A stretch of 64,000 bases of DNA from Streptomyces fuscichromogenes (GTDB taxonomy: Bacteria > Actinomycetota > Actinomycetes > Streptomycetales > Streptomycetaceae). Every line of letters starts with the position of its first letter. The first letter of the stretch is position 1. The stretch is from contig NZ_BMML01000010.1 of NCBI RefSeq assembly GCF_014645815.1, forward strand, positions 248,001 to 312,000, written 5' to 3'. The position numbers and the translations under genes were made by a program. The notes beneath the pieces were generated by a model that was not told the DNA's origin, made no database searches, and worked only from the letters and a program-made list of their open reading frames with translations. This document shows positions 1-9,328 of the stretch, one piece after another.

Positions 1-1
1 G

Positions 2-385
2 ACCCGGAGCGTCCCCGATCTGCGCGGTCCCGTGGTGTCACTGTCCAGTGGCCAGCGGCAGACCGTCGCCATCGCCCGCTCGCTTCTCGGCGACCCGCGC
101 CTGCTTCTTCTGGACGAACCGACCGCGGCGCTGGGGTTCGAGCAGGCCACCGAGGTCCTCGACCTCGTCGACCGTCTCCGCGACCACGACCTGGGGATTC
201 TGCTCATCAGCCACAGCATGGGCGATGTGAAGGCCCTCGCGGACCGGGCCGCCGTGTTGCGGCTCGGCCGCAACAACGGCTTCTTCGAGGTGAGCACCAC
301 CCCCCAGGAGCAGATCATCTCCTCCATCACGGGCGCCACGGACAACGCACCCCGCCGGCCGGCACACCGCGAGGCCGAGTGGTGA
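2..385 (+). CDS. Sugar ABC transporter ATP-binding protein, C-terminal fragment
   Basis: The last 127 residues of an ABC ATPase; the 5' part lies outside the window. It holds the ABC signature LSSGQRQ (around residue 14), the Walker B strand LLLLDEP, and the switch histidine in LLISHSMGD. By operon position it energises the permease and binding lipoprotein downstream, in the style of the XylG/RbsA/FrcA monosaccharide importers. Those families usually have two fused ATPase halves; only the end of the last half is visible here, so domain count cannot be judged. The stop codon overlaps possible GTG starts of the permease, which indicates one transcript. The exact sugar is unknown. Confidence 0.9.
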   Translation, partial: TRSVPDLRGPVVSLSSGQRQTVAIARSLLGDPRLLLLDEPTAALGFEQATEVLDLVDRLRDHDLGILLISHSMGDVKALADRAAVLRLGRNNGFFEVSTTPQEQIISSITGATDNAPRRPAHREAEW

Positions 386-399
386 AAGGGATGCGTGAC

Positions 400-1662
400 A
401 TGCCGGACGAGACGCGGGCCGATCCCACGACAGCTGCCGCGAAAGCCCGTCGGTGCCGTGCCGGGCGGGCCATAACCCGTGCCGTGGCGGGCTGGATCGC
501 CGTCCGGCGGCGCGGGCTGCGCGCCGGTGAGCTCGGCTGCCTTCCCGTCACCCTCGTCCTCGCCACGGTCTGGATCATCTTCCAGTGCCTGAACTCCACC
601 TTCCTCTCGCCCCGTAACCTGTCCAACCTCAGCGTGGACATCGTGGGCACGGGCTTCATCGCGGTCGGCATCGTCTTCGTGCTGCTGCTCGGTGAACTCG
701 ACCTGTCGGTCGGCTCGATCAGCGGGCTCGCCGCCGCGGTCTTCGCGGTGCTCAACGTCAACAGCGGCGTGCCGGAATGGCTCGCCCTGATCGTCGCCGT
801 GCTGGCGGGCACCGTGGCGGGAACCGTCCAGGGGTACTCCATCGCCAGGACCCGGGTGCCGGCCTTCGTGGTCACCCTCGCCGGACTGCTGACATGGAAC
901 GGCCTCATGCTCGTCATCCTCGGCGCCAGCGGCACCATCAACCTCGACGAGAACGGACTGATCGCCCACCTCACCAGCTACTACTTCACCGATGTCGGCG
1001 TCGCCTACGCGGTGGCGGCACTCGCCACGGCGCTGGTCTTCTCCGCCTCCTACCTGGACAGGCGCCGCCGCATGACCCTCGGCATGCCACACCGCCCGCT
1101 GCACACCATCGGGATACGCACAGGAGCAGTGGCGGTGATCGGGTTCGGCTGCGCCTATCTGCTGAACCAGTTCCAGGGCCTGCCTCTGGCACTGCTGATC
1201 TTCCTCGCCACGGTGGCGGGACTCGACATCGTGCTCCGGCGCACGCACTACGGACGGCAGGTCTACGCGCTGGGGAGCAGCGTCGAGGCGGCCCGTCGCG
1301 CCAGCCTCGGTGTGACCGGCGTACAGACGGCCGTGCTCGCGGTCTCCGGCACCCTGGCGGCGACCGGCGGCCTGTTCCTGGCCTCGCGCATCACGTCGGT
1401 GAGCCAGAACTCCGGCTCCGGCGTCCTGCTGCTCAACGCCATCGCCGCCGCCGTCATCGGCGGCACCAGCCTGTACGGAGGACGCGGTTCGGCCTGGTCC
1501 GCGGTGCTCGGCATGCTGGTCATCCAGTCGATCGCCTCGGGCATGGCCCTCACCGACACGCCCACCGCCGTCCAGCTGGTGATCACGGGCGGGGTGCTCT
1601 TCGCCGCGGTGGTCATCGACTCGCTGTCCCGGCACACGCAGCAGGCGCACGGGCGCGCCTGA
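400..1662 (+). CDS. Sugar ABC transporter permease (XylH/RbsC type)
   Basis: Hydrophobic protein of 420 residues with about ten membrane segments, belonging to the BPD_transp_2 permeases of monosaccharide importers. The family motif GELDLSVGS is present near residue 95, and RTRVPAFVVTLAG and the late GGTSLYGGRGS loop are also typical of XylH-like proteins. The ATG at 400 has AAAGGG nine bases upstream. In-frame GTGs at 379 and 382 would overlap the ATPase stop and are possible alternatives. It forms the membrane channel for the sugar delivered by the downstream lipoprotein. Substrate cannot be told from sequence; xylose, ribose or fructose-type sugars are all plausible. Confidence 0.9.
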   Translation: MPDETRADPTTAAAKARRCRAGRAITRAVAGWIAVRRRGLRAGELGCLPVTLVLATVWIIFQCLNSTFLSPRNLSNLSVDIVGTGFIAVGIVFVLLLGELDLSVGSISGLAAAVFAVLNVNSGVPEWLALIVAVLAGTVAGTVQGYSIARTRVPAFVVTLAGLLTWNGLMLVILGASGTINLDENGLIAHLTSYYFTDVGVAYAVAALATALVFSASYLDRRRRMTLGMPHRPLHTIGIRTGAVAVIGFGCAYLLNQFQGLPLALLIFLATVAGLDIVLRRTHYGRQVYALGSSVEAARRASLGVTGVQTAVLAVSGTLAATGGLFLASRITSVSQNSGSGVLLLNAIAAAVIGGTSLYGGRGSAWSAVLGMLVIQSIASGMALTDTPTAVQLVITGGVLFAAVVIDSLSRHTQQAHGRA

Positions 1663-1820
1663 CACGTGGGCGCAAGCGCAAAACGTATGTGGGGCGAGGC
1701 CGGGCAGGTATGGAATCCCGTCCAGGTATATTGGAAAATGAGACAGTTTGGTGTCGGCCGGGGGCATGTGTCCGAGGGGGAGACGGCAGGCGTTCGGGGA
1801 CGCACCGCGAGGAAGTACCG
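1663..1820 (+). promoter_or_regulatory. Permease/binding-protein intergenic leader with direct repeats
   Basis: This 158-base gap lies inside the sugar operon. It contains two copies of CAGGTAT about 21 bases apart (1705-1740), each followed by a GGAA-containing A/T-richer stretch that stands out against the local GC. It could hold a second promoter or a regulator site for the binding-protein gene. No palindrome long enough to name an operator was found. Confidence 0.25.
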
Positions 1821-2888
1821 ATGAGGCGCAGACCCGTCCTCTGCTCCGCTGCTTCCGCCCTCTTCGCACTCGTGCTGCTCAGCGCGTGCAGCGGCGACCT
1901 GGGCAGCACGGCCACGTCGAGCGGCGGCAAGCCGCTGGTGGGCGTCGACTACCCGCGCTCCGACACCGACTTCTGGAACGCGTACATCAAGTACACGCCC
2001 GAGTACGCCAGGCAACTGGGCCTCTCGCTCAGGACCACCAACTCGCAGAACGACATCGCCAAGCTCGCCGCCAACGCGCAGACACTCATCCTCCAGGGCG
2101 CCGAGGGCATCGCGATGGCCCCGCAGAGCACGTTTGCCATCGCGCCGATCCTGGCGCAGTTGCAGGCGGCGAAAATCCCGGTCGTCACCATCGACACCCG
2201 CCCCGACACCGGCAAGGTCTACATGGTGGTCCGCGCCGACAACCGCGCCTACGGCGAGAAGGCATGCAGATACCTGGGCACCGAGCTGGGCGGCAAGGGC
2301 AAGGTCGTGATGCTCCAGGGCGACCTCTCGTCGATCAACAGCCGTGATCGCACCGAAGGGTTCAACACGTGCATGAAGGCGAACTACCCGGACATCAAGG
2401 TGTTCGCAGAGGCCACCAACTGGGACGGGGACGTCGCCGCGCAGAAGCTCCAGACCGCGCTGACCGCCCACCCGGACATCAAGGGCATCTACATGCAGGC
2501 CAGCTTCGCCCTTTCCAGCACGCTCCACGTGCTCAGGCAGCAGGGGCTGCTGGTCGGCCCGAAGGACCCGAAGCACGTGTTCGTCGTCTCCAACGACGGC
2601 ATCCCCAGGGAGCTCAGGTACATCTCGGACGGCGAAATCGACGCCACCGTGTCCCAGCCGGTGGACCTCTACGCCAAGTACGCCCTGTACTACCTGAAGG
2701 CCGCGATCGACGGGAAGACGTTCAGACCCGGCAGGACCGACCACGAGAGCACCATCGTGCGGGTCCGCGACGGAATTCTGGAAGACCAGCTCTCCGCCCC
2801 GCTCGTCACCGCCGACGGCGGCACCTATGGCGGCGTCCCCAGCCTCCGGAGCACCGACACGTCCCTGTGGGGCAACAGTCTCGGCTGA
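1821..2888 (+). CDS. Sugar ABC transporter substrate-binding lipoprotein
   Basis: A 355-residue periplasmic-binding-protein family (Peripla_BP_4) lipoprotein. The signal peptide ends in the lipobox LLSAC near residue 25, so the mature protein should be anchored outside the membrane by a lipidated cysteine. The body shows the usual start of the family (VGVDYPRSDTDFWNAY) and repeated D-x-R/ND contacts such as TIDTRPD and VVSNDGIP. The ATG at 1821 follows GAGGAAG by six bases. It is separated from the permease by 158 bases, more than within the rest of the operon, so a separate promoter may raise expression of the binding protein. It presumably feeds the permease and ATPase upstream. Substrate unknown. 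Confidence 0.9.
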   Translation: MRRRPVLCSAASALFALVLLSACSGDLGSTATSSGGKPLVGVDYPRSDTDFWNAYIKYTPEYARQLGLSLRTTNSQNDIAKLAANAQTLILQGAEGIAMAPQSTFAIAPILAQLQAAKIPVVTIDTRPDTGKVYMVVRADNRAYGEKACRYLGTELGGKGKVVMLQGDLSSINSRDRTEGFNTCMKANYPDIKVFAEATNWDGDVAAQKLQTALTAHPDIKGIYMQASFALSSTLHVLRQQGLLVGPKDPKHVFVVSNDGIPRELRYISDGEIDATVSQPVDLYAKYALYYLKAAIDGKTFRPGRTDHESTIVRVRDGILEDQLSAPLVTADGGTYGGVPSLRSTDTSLWGNSLG

Positions 2889-2927
2889 CGGTGCGGACGG
2901 GCCGTGGCATCGCCCGGAGGCCTGACT

Positions 2928-2943
2928 CGCCGGCTGACCGGCG
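2928..2943. terminator. Short hairpin between convergent genes
   Basis: CGCCGG, a 4-base loop (CTGA) and CCGGCG form a six-pair stem in the 126-base gap between the convergent sugar operon and the site-2 protease gene. There is no T-run, which is usual in Streptomyces. It is a weak candidate for a shared terminator. Confidence 0.3.
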
Positions 2944-3014
2944 TCTCGGTTGTCCTTGTGCATGTGCTCGCTGCCCGGTCCTGTCCAGGAGGCGACCGAG
3001 CCGAAGTGGGGGGC

Positions 3015-4619
3015 TCAGCTGGGCCGGGCCATGGCCCTGACGAAGGCTCGCTCGACGTCCGCCGCGGACAGCACGCCGTAGATCTCGCCGGTCTCCTCGA
3101 CCACCAGGTACTCGGTGGCGGGGGTGGCGCGCAGGACGTCGAGGAGCTCCTCGCCCGCGAGCTCCGCGGAGATGCGCATGCCGTCGGTGAGGTCCTGGGC
3201 GAGGCCGCTGACGGCGACCCAGGGGCGGCGGTGTTCGGGTACGCCGACGATCGCGGCCTCACGGACGAGGGAGAGGGGGTTGCCGTCGGCGTCGACGACG
3301 ACCAGGGCGCGGGCACCGGCGGCGTTGGCCCGGCGCAGGGCCTCGGACAGCGGGGTGTCGTTCTCGACCGGGACGGCGCGGCGGGTGAGGGTGCGGGCGC
3401 GCAGTTCCGGGAGGTGTTCGCGGAGCCGGGCCATGCGCAGGCTGTTGCCGGCGCCGGTCCAGATGATCGCGGCGAGGATGGCGGCGAGCAGGGCGTCGGT
3501 GACGGCGTCCATGCCGTTGCTGTTCTCGGCGCCACCGCCGAAGGCGCCCCAGTGGTTGAGCAGCGGGAGGCCGATGAGGACGGAGACGGCGAGGGCGCGG
3601 CCGACCCAGGCGGCGGCGACGGTGCCGCTCATGGGCCTGCCGGTGATCTTCCAGACGACGGCGCGGAGCATCCGGCCGCCGTCGAGGGGCAGGCCGGGCA
3701 GCAGGTTGAAGGCCGCGACGATGAGGTTGGAGACCATCAGGCCGGCCAGCAGGACACCGGCGACGGTGCCGGGCTCGACGGGCTGCATGGCGAGGTAGAA
3801 GAGGCCGGACAGGACGAGGGAGAGCAGCGGGCCGACGAAGGCCAGCACGAACTCCCGGCCGGGGGTCTCGGCCTCCTTCTCGATCTCGGAGACGCCGCCG
3901 AAGAACTGGAGCTGGATGCGGCGGACGGGCAGCTTGAAGCGGATCGCGGCGACCGTGTGGGCGAGTTCGTGCACCAGGACGGAGGCGTAGAAGGCGATGG
4001 CGAAGAAGAGGGAGACGAGGTAGCGGGCGGCGCCGAGCTCGGGCAGCACGCGGTCGAGCTGGCCGCCGAAGACCCAGGTGATCAGCGCGGCGACGACGAA
4101 CCAGCTGGGGGCGACGTACACCGGGACGCCGAAGGGCCGGCCCATGAGCAGCCCGCCGCCGGGTTCCTTGGGCCGCTGCGGGGGCTGCCCCTTGGCCATA
4201 CCGGCGGACGGCGTCCGGACCGGCCCGTCGCCTTCACCGGGTGCTCCGGGTCCATCGGGAGCCGCGGGTACATCGGGAGCCGCGGCGGGCGAGTCCCTGC
4301 GGGCCTCGGTGACGGGCTCGGGCTCGGTGCGTGGTACGGGCGCCGGCTCCGGCGCTTCCGTGGCCTGCGGCGCTTCCGTGGTCTTCGCCGCTTCCGTGGC
4401 CTTCGGCGCCTGCGGGTCCCGCGCCACCGAGGTCTCCGGCGCTTCCGGCGCTTCCGGCGCTTCCTTCGCTTCCTTCGCTTCCGGCGCCGCAGGTTCCTCG
4501 CCGGGGGTTCGCTGCGGCGGTTCGGCCCGGTCGGTGGGCGGGGCCGTAGGACCCGCGCGGTGCTCGGTCGGTTCGGCGTTGTCCGACCGGGGCTGCCCGC
4601 TGCCGCCGCTCACGTCCAC
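3015..4619 (-). CDS. Site-2 protease family (M50) membrane metalloprotease with CBS domains
   Basis: Protein of 534 residues. Residues 1-155 are low-complexity Pro/Ala/Glu sequence with EAPEAPEAP and EAKEAKEA repeats and look disordered. A membrane domain of about six segments follows. The zinc-binding HELAH lies at 217-221 and the partner LDGG at 312-315 (Asp313), both diagnostic of M50 peptidases. Residues ~410-534 resemble a CBS pair, the usual nucleotide-sensing regulatory unit in the S2P-CBS subfamily. The likely role is intramembrane cleavage of an anti-sigma factor or other membrane regulator; the substrate is unknown. The GTG start at 4619 has GAGGGG seven bases upstream, so the long acidic N-terminus is translated rather than an artefact. 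It diverges from the RecB-like gene. Confidence 0.88.
   Translation of the reverse strand: MDVSGGSGQPRSDNAEPTEHRAGPTAPPTDRAEPPQRTPGEEPAAPEAKEAKEAPEAPEAPETSVARDPQAPKATEAAKTTEAPQATEAPEPAPVPRTEPEPVTEARRDSPAAAPDVPAAPDGPGAPGEGDGPVRTPSAGMAKGQPPQRPKEPGGGLLMGRPFGVPVYVAPSWFVVAALITWVFGGQLDRVLPELGAARYLVSLFFAIAFYASVLVHELAHTVAAIRFKLPVRRIQLQFFGGVSEIEKEAETPGREFVLAFVGPLLSLVLSGLFYLAMQPVEPGTVAGVLLAGLMVSNLIVAAFNLLPGLPLDGGRMLRAVVWKITGRPMSGTVAAAWVGRALAVSVLIGLPLLNHWGAFGGGAENSNGMDAVTDALLAAILAAIIWTGAGNSLRMARLREHLPELRARTLTRRAVPVENDTPLSEALRRANAAGARALVVVDADGNPLSLVREAAIVGVPEHRRPWVAVSGLAQDLTDGMRISAELAGEELLDVLRATPATEYLVVEETGEIYGVLSAADVERAFVRAMARPS
4334..4492 (-). repeat. Period-9 coding repeat in the S2P N-terminus
   Basis: Degenerate 9-base units around GCTTCCGGC (read on the plus strand) recur many times here, tightest at 4434-4489. 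On the coding strand they give EAP and EAK tripeptides. Such arrays are prone to replication slippage, so repeat number probably varies between strains. Confidence 0.7.
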
Positions 4620-4720
4620 GGTGTCCCCTCGTTAGATGCGTCGTCTCTGGTCGATGGTATGCGGCCGTCGTGACGTGTTCCGCCCCGGCACCCCCTGTGT
4701 TGGCCGGGCCGACGCGCGGG

Positions 4721-4759
4721 TTGGGTGACTGTCAGTGGCGGGCCGTATGGTCTGTGGTC
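4721..4759 (+). promoter_or_regulatory. Possible leaderless promoter of the RecB-like gene
   Basis: TATGGT at 4746-4751 lies 8 bases before the ATG at 4760, and no ribosome binding site is present in between. This places the expected transcription start at or next to the A of the start codon. A weak -35 (TTGGGT, 4721-4726) is 19 bases upstream. The region also separates this gene from the divergent protease gene. Confidence 0.4.
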
Positions 4760-5701
<942 letters not shown>

Positions 5702-5716
5702 CGAAGGAGACTCACC

Positions 5717-6388
5717 GTGGCCATCCGCGTCCTACTGGTCGACGACCAGCCGCTGCTGCGAACCGGGTTCCGGATGATCCTGGAGGCCGAGCAGGACATC
5801 GCGGTCGTGGGCGAGGCCGGAGACGGCCTTCAGGCCCTCGACCAGGTACGCGCCCTCCAGCCCGATGTCGTGCTGATGGACATCCGGATGCCGCGGATGG
5901 ACGGTGTGGAGGCGACCCGCCAGATCACCGGTCCGGGCCGGGACGGCCCGGCGAAGGTGCTGGTGCTGACCACGTTCGATCTCGACGAGTACGTGGTGGA
6001 GGCGCTGCGCGCGGGGGCCAGCGGCTTCCTGCTGAAGGACGCCCCGGCCAACGAACTGGTGCAGGCGATCCGGGTGGTGGCGAACGGCGAGGCGATGCTG
6101 GCGCCGAGCATCACCCGCCGGCTGCTCGACAAGTACGCGACGCATCTGCCGTCCGGCGAGGAGCCGGTGCCGGACACCCTGCACACCCTCACCGACCGTG
6201 AGGTGGAGGTGCTGAAGCTGGTGGCACGGGGGCTGTCGAACGCGGAGATCGCCGCCGACCTGTTCGTCAGCGAGACCACGGTGAAGACGCACGTGGGGCA
6301 TGTGCTGACCAAGCTGGGGCTGCGGGACCGGGTCCAGGCGGCGGTGTACGCGTACGAGAGCGGCCTGGTGCGCCCCGGCGCGCAGTAA
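5717..6388 (+). CDS. NarL/LuxR-family two-component response regulator
   Basis: Standard 223-residue response regulator. Residues 1-120 are a receiver domain with the acidic pair D9/D10, phospho-acceptor D55 (VVLMDIRMPRMDG), T85/T86 and K107. Residues ~155-215 are a LuxR-type helix-turn-helix (LTDREVEVLKLVARGLSNAEIA, then SETTVKTHVGHVLTKL). The GTG at 5717 is preceded by AAGGAG. No sensor kinase gene is adjacent, so it is an orphan in this window. It lies 15 bases after the nuclease gene and may share its transcript. A strong terminator follows. Target genes cannot be inferred. Confidence 0.93.
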   Translation: MAIRVLLVDDQPLLRTGFRMILEAEQDIAVVGEAGDGLQALDQVRALQPDVVLMDIRMPRMDGVEATRQITGPGRDGPAKVLVLTTFDLDEYVVEALRAGASGFLLKDAPANELVQAIRVVANGEAMLAPSITRRLLDKYATHLPSGEEPVPDTLHTLTDREVEVLKLVARGLSNAEIAADLFVSETTVKTHVGHVLTKLGLRDRVQAAVYAYESGLVRPGAQ

Positions 6389-6395
6389 GGCGGGT

Positions 6396-6451
6396 GTACG
6401 ACGGGAAGGGCGCCCCCGCTCCATGGAGTGGGGGCGCCCTTCCCGTCGTAC
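6396..6451. terminator. Bidirectional terminator, 22-bp perfect stem
   Basis: The arms beginning GTACGACGGGAAGGGC (6396) and ending in its complement at 6451 are perfectly complementary over 22 bases. A smaller self-complementary core (CTCCATGGAG) sits in the loop. It lies between the convergent response regulator and binding-lipoprotein genes and should stop transcription from both sides. Confidence 0.85.
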
Positions 6452-6470
6452 GACCTGGTGTGTCCGGACG

Positions 6471-8075
6471 TCAGCTGCCGGAGCCGCGGCCGAGCTCCCA
6501 CAGCTGGAGGCTGGCGGAGGAGTTGATGGCGTAGGCGACGCCCGTGATGTCGTCGCGGGCGGCGACGTACTGCTTGCCCTGCCACAGCGGCAGCACCGGG
6601 ACGTCCTCGGCGACGTCGTTCTGGATCTCGGTGAGGCTGCTGGAGGCGTTGGCCCGGTCGGCCTCGCGGCGCGACTCGGGGATCAGCGTGTTGATGATCC
6701 TGCTGTTGCTGTAGGGCGACTTGAGGAAGTTGTCCTTGTCGAGGAACGGCGCGAGGAAGTTGTCGGCGTCCGGGAAGTCGGGGAACCAGCCCATGCCGTA
6801 GACGTCGTAGTCGCCCTTGCGCTCGTTGGTCTGGTACGACGACCAGGCGGTGCCCTGGATGCTGACGTCGAACAGGCCGCTGCCGTTGAGCTGCTGCTTG
6901 AGGACCTCGAACTCCTGCTTGGTGGCAGGGCCGTAGTGGTCGGTCGTGTAGTGCAGGGTCAGCTTCACCGGGGTGGTGATGTTGGCCGCGGTCAGCAGGT
7001 TCTTCGCCTTGGAGACGCTGGGGTCGCCGTACTTGTTGAAGAACGAGTTGGAGTGGCCGGTCAGGGAGGCCGGGACCAGCGAGTACAGCGGCTCGGCCTG
7101 GGAGCCGTACACCTTGGCGACGAGTGAGTCGCGGTTGATGAGCTGGGCCATGGCCTGGCGGACGGCCTTGGACTTGACCGAGGGCGCGTCGGTGTTGAAA
7201 CCGAGGTAGCGGATCTCCAGGCCGGACATCTCGACGAGGTCGACCTTGCTGTCGTCACCGGCGTCGAGCTTGTTGATCTGGGCCGGCGACATGGTGCGGG
7301 TCATCACGTCGATGTCGCCCTTGTCGATCGCCGCGCCCATGGCGGTGGCGTCCTTGTAGGGACGCAGGACGACCTGCTCGTTGTTCACCTCCATGCTCCC
7401 CTTGTAGTTGGGGTTCTTGGTGAAGGTGGCGGAGACGATCGCGTCGTCCTTGACGTCGGCCTTGAAGGTGTAGGGGCCGGAACCGTCGATGTCGAAGCCG
7501 TCGCGGAGCTTGCCCTTCTCGTAGTCCTTCGGGTTCACGATGCCCGCGACCGGAGTGGACAGCTTGTACGGGAAGGTGGCGTCGGCGCTCTTGAGGTGGA
7601 AGATGACCTCGCGGTCGCCCTGGGTCTCGATGGTGTCGATGTTCGAGAGGAGGGCGTAGACGCCGGTGTCCGCCTTGATCCGCAGGGCGCGCTGGATGGA
7701 CCACTTGACGTCCGCGGCGGTGACGGCGTTGCCGTCGGAGAACTTCAGGCCGTCCCGCAGCTTGCAGGCGTAGCGCTCGCTGCCGCTGTCCGTGAAGGAG
7801 CAGCTCTCGGCCGCGTCGGGGACCGGGTCGCCCTCGCCCTTGGGCTGGGACATGAGCGTCTGCACGGTCTGCCGCAGGATGTTCCAGCCGCCGACGTCGT
7901 AGGAGTACGCGGGGTCGACCGGCGCCGGAGCGTCCTTCGTGGCGGTGAACTGGTCAGTGGTGCCTACGACGATCGCGTCGCTGCTGCTGCTCCCGCTGCC
8001 GGATCCACCGCACGCGGCGAGCACCGGAGTGAGCAGGCCGACCACGGCCGGCAGCACCAAAGTCTTGCGGTTCAT
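6471..8075 (-). CDS. Peptide/nickel-type (family 5) ABC substrate-binding lipoprotein
   Basis: A 534-residue SBP_bac_5 protein. The signal peptide ends in the lipobox LAAC (Cys22), followed by a Gly/Ser linker (GGSGSGSSSS) that tethers the domain to the membrane. Typical family features are AVTAADVKWSIQRAL and IDGSGPYTFK. These proteins capture oligopeptides or similar solutes for an Opp/Dpp importer, but no permease or ATPase gene is next to it, so it is an orphan and may serve a transporter encoded elsewhere or act in signalling. The ATG follows GGAGAA by about eight bases. The gene ends at the shared terminator 20 bases downstream. Confidence 0.92.
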   Translation of the reverse strand: MNRKTLVLPAVVGLLTPVLAACGGSGSGSSSSDAIVVGTTDQFTATKDAPAPVDPAYSYDVGGWNILRQTVQTLMSQPKGEGDPVPDAAESCSFTDSGSERYACKLRDGLKFSDGNAVTAADVKWSIQRALRIKADTGVYALLSNIDTIETQGDREVIFHLKSADATFPYKLSTPVAGIVNPKDYEKGKLRDGFDIDGSGPYTFKADVKDDAIVSATFTKNPNYKGSMEVNNEQVVLRPYKDATAMGAAIDKGDIDVMTRTMSPAQINKLDAGDDSKVDLVEMSGLEIRYLGFNTDAPSVKSKAVRQAMAQLINRDSLVAKVYGSQAEPLYSLVPASLTGHSNSFFNKYGDPSVSKAKNLLTAANITTPVKLTLHYTTDHYGPATKQEFEVLKQQLNGSGLFDVSIQGTAWSSYQTNERKGDYDVYGMGWFPDFPDADNFLAPFLDKDNFLKSPYSNSRIINTLIPESRREADRANASSSLTEIQNDVAEDVPVLPLWQGKQYVAARDDITGVAYAINSSASLQLWELGRGSGS

Positions 8076-8499
8076 GCTCGAAGTTCTCCAGAGCTGTTCG
8101 TGTCCGTGTAGCCCGCATACATGGGGTGTCGAAGCGGATCACGGGGGTTACGGCGATGTTCTCGCGACGAGATTAGTCCGCGCCCGCAGCAGGGTTGGCG
8201 GCGGGCCGAGTTGAGGGCCCATCACGCAGGGGAGCCGTGTGCGGACAGACCGAAAACCCGACGAGGGCAGGATTAGTGCAGCGTCTCCCCAATCGGGACA
8301 CAAGGTCACCCCGTTTCCCCCCGAACGGGGGCGGGCGGCACAATCGGGCAACGTTGTCGAGCTTCCTGACGCGTGGTGAACGTCACACGCGTATTTGTGT
8401 GACGGCGTATCGGAATTCAGCCGGTTGAACAGTTGCGAATTCCGTTGAATGACCGGCGCCGAGATATCGACCAATGGACTTTGCACGCTGGGTGAACGG
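8076..8499. other. 424-base intergenic region with two inverted repeats
   Basis: No convincing gene was found here. The region contains a 7-bp stem with GC-rich loop (8309-8330) and an 8-bp stem CGTCACAC / GTGTGACG (8381-8404). It must hold the promoter of the minus-strand lipoprotein gene and the end of the HAD transcript. Short open frames in it lack ribosome sites and Streptomyces codon bias. Confidence 0.6.
8381..8404. repeat. Inverted repeat CGTCACAC-N8-GTGTGACG
   Basis: A perfect 8-bp inverted repeat with an A/T-rich 8-base centre, 96 bases beyond the HAD stop codon. It could end the HAD transcript or be an operator for the lipoprotein gene. The GTGTGAC half-site suits a regulator dimer, but no regulator can be named. 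Confidence 0.4.
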
Positions 8500-9201
8500 C
8501 TAGCGCATTTCCGTCATCAGGCCGCGCAGAAAAGCCAGGTCGACCTCCTCCAGGGAGGTCACCACGGTACGCCGCTCGGCCGGGGCGATCGGTGCGACCG
8601 ACGGGACGGCGACCACCTGGCAGCCGGCGGCCTCGGCGGCGGCGACCCCGGTCGCGGTGTCCTCGACGACCGCGCACCTGGCCGGATCCACCCCCAGCCC
8701 GGCGGCGGCGAGCAGATACGGGTCCGGGTGGGGCTTGGTGCGCGAGACCTCGTCGCCGGCGATGGACAGGGTGAAGTGCCGGGGGCCCAGCGAGGTCAGG
8801 ACGCGGTCGATGATGCGCCGGTGCGAGGCGGAGACCAGGGCGGTGGGGATCTGCTGCTCGTAGAGCTCGGCCAGCAGCCGCTGGGCGCCCGGCATCAGCG
8901 GCAGGGCGGCGCCGATGCGTTCCTCGAAGCCGTCGTTGAGGAGCACGCTGAGCTCGGCGAACGTGATCGCGGCGCCGGTGGCCTCGATGAGGAACCCGGC
9001 GCTGCGGGTCATGGGGCCGCCGACCACGACATGGCGCCAGGACTCGTCGAGGGTGTGGCCGAGGCGGGCGAAGATCTCGACCTCGACGTCCCACCAGAAG
9101 CCCTCGGTGTCCACCAGGGTGCCGTCCATGTCGAGGAGGACCGCCTGGAGGGCCGAGCCCTCCGCCGTCCGGGTTCCGAGCGCGGGGACCGTGCTGGTCA
9201 T
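8500..9201 (-). CDS. HAD-superfamily hydrolase (beta-phosphoglucomutase-like)
   Basis: A 233-residue haloacid-dehalogenase family phosphatase. Motif I is LLDMDGTLVDT (nucleophile and acid Asp pair), motif II is in TALVSASH, motif III is the lysine in VSRTKPHPDPYL, and motif IV is VVEDTATGV. The cap domain between motifs I and II is helical, as in PGM-like phosphatases. The substrate is probably a small phosphorylated sugar or nucleotide. The ATG at 9201 has a strong AAGGAGG eight bases upstream and is preferred to a longer in-frame start. It follows metH on the same strand, separated by a strong hairpin. Confidence 0.88.
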   Translation of the reverse strand: MTSTVPALGTRTAEGSALQAVLLDMDGTLVDTEGFWWDVEVEIFARLGHTLDESWRHVVVGGPMTRSAGFLIEATGAAITFAELSVLLNDGFEERIGAALPLMPGAQRLLAELYEQQIPTALVSASHRRIIDRVLTSLGPRHFTLSIAGDEVSRTKPHPDPYLLAAAGLGVDPARCAVVEDTATGVAAAEAAGCQVVAVPSVAPIAPAERRTVVTSLEEVDLAFLRGLMTEMR

Positions 9202-9224
9202 CCACGTACCTCCTTGAGGGACGA

Positions 9225-9257
9225 GCAGGCCGGTTCCCATGCGGGGAACCGGCCTGC
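9225..9257 (-). terminator. Hairpin after metH, in the HAD gene leader
   Basis: GCAGGCCGGTTCCC and GGGAACCGGCCTGC form a perfect 14-bp stem with a 5-base loop. It follows the metH stop by 71 bases and ends only about 24 bases before the HAD start codon. It therefore ends metH transcription and could also control how much RNA reaches the HAD gene. Confidence 0.75.
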
Positions 9258-9328
9258 TGTGGACCGACCAGTGTACGACTTATCCGATCAGTGCGCTCTG
9301 TGGGACACGTCTCGGGTCGTGGCGGCGC

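Noticed and set aside
8195..8428. Small 77-codon gene in the gap before the HAD gene
   Set aside because: No ribosome site, no recognisable family, and weak codon bias. It overlaps inverted repeats that look regulatory.
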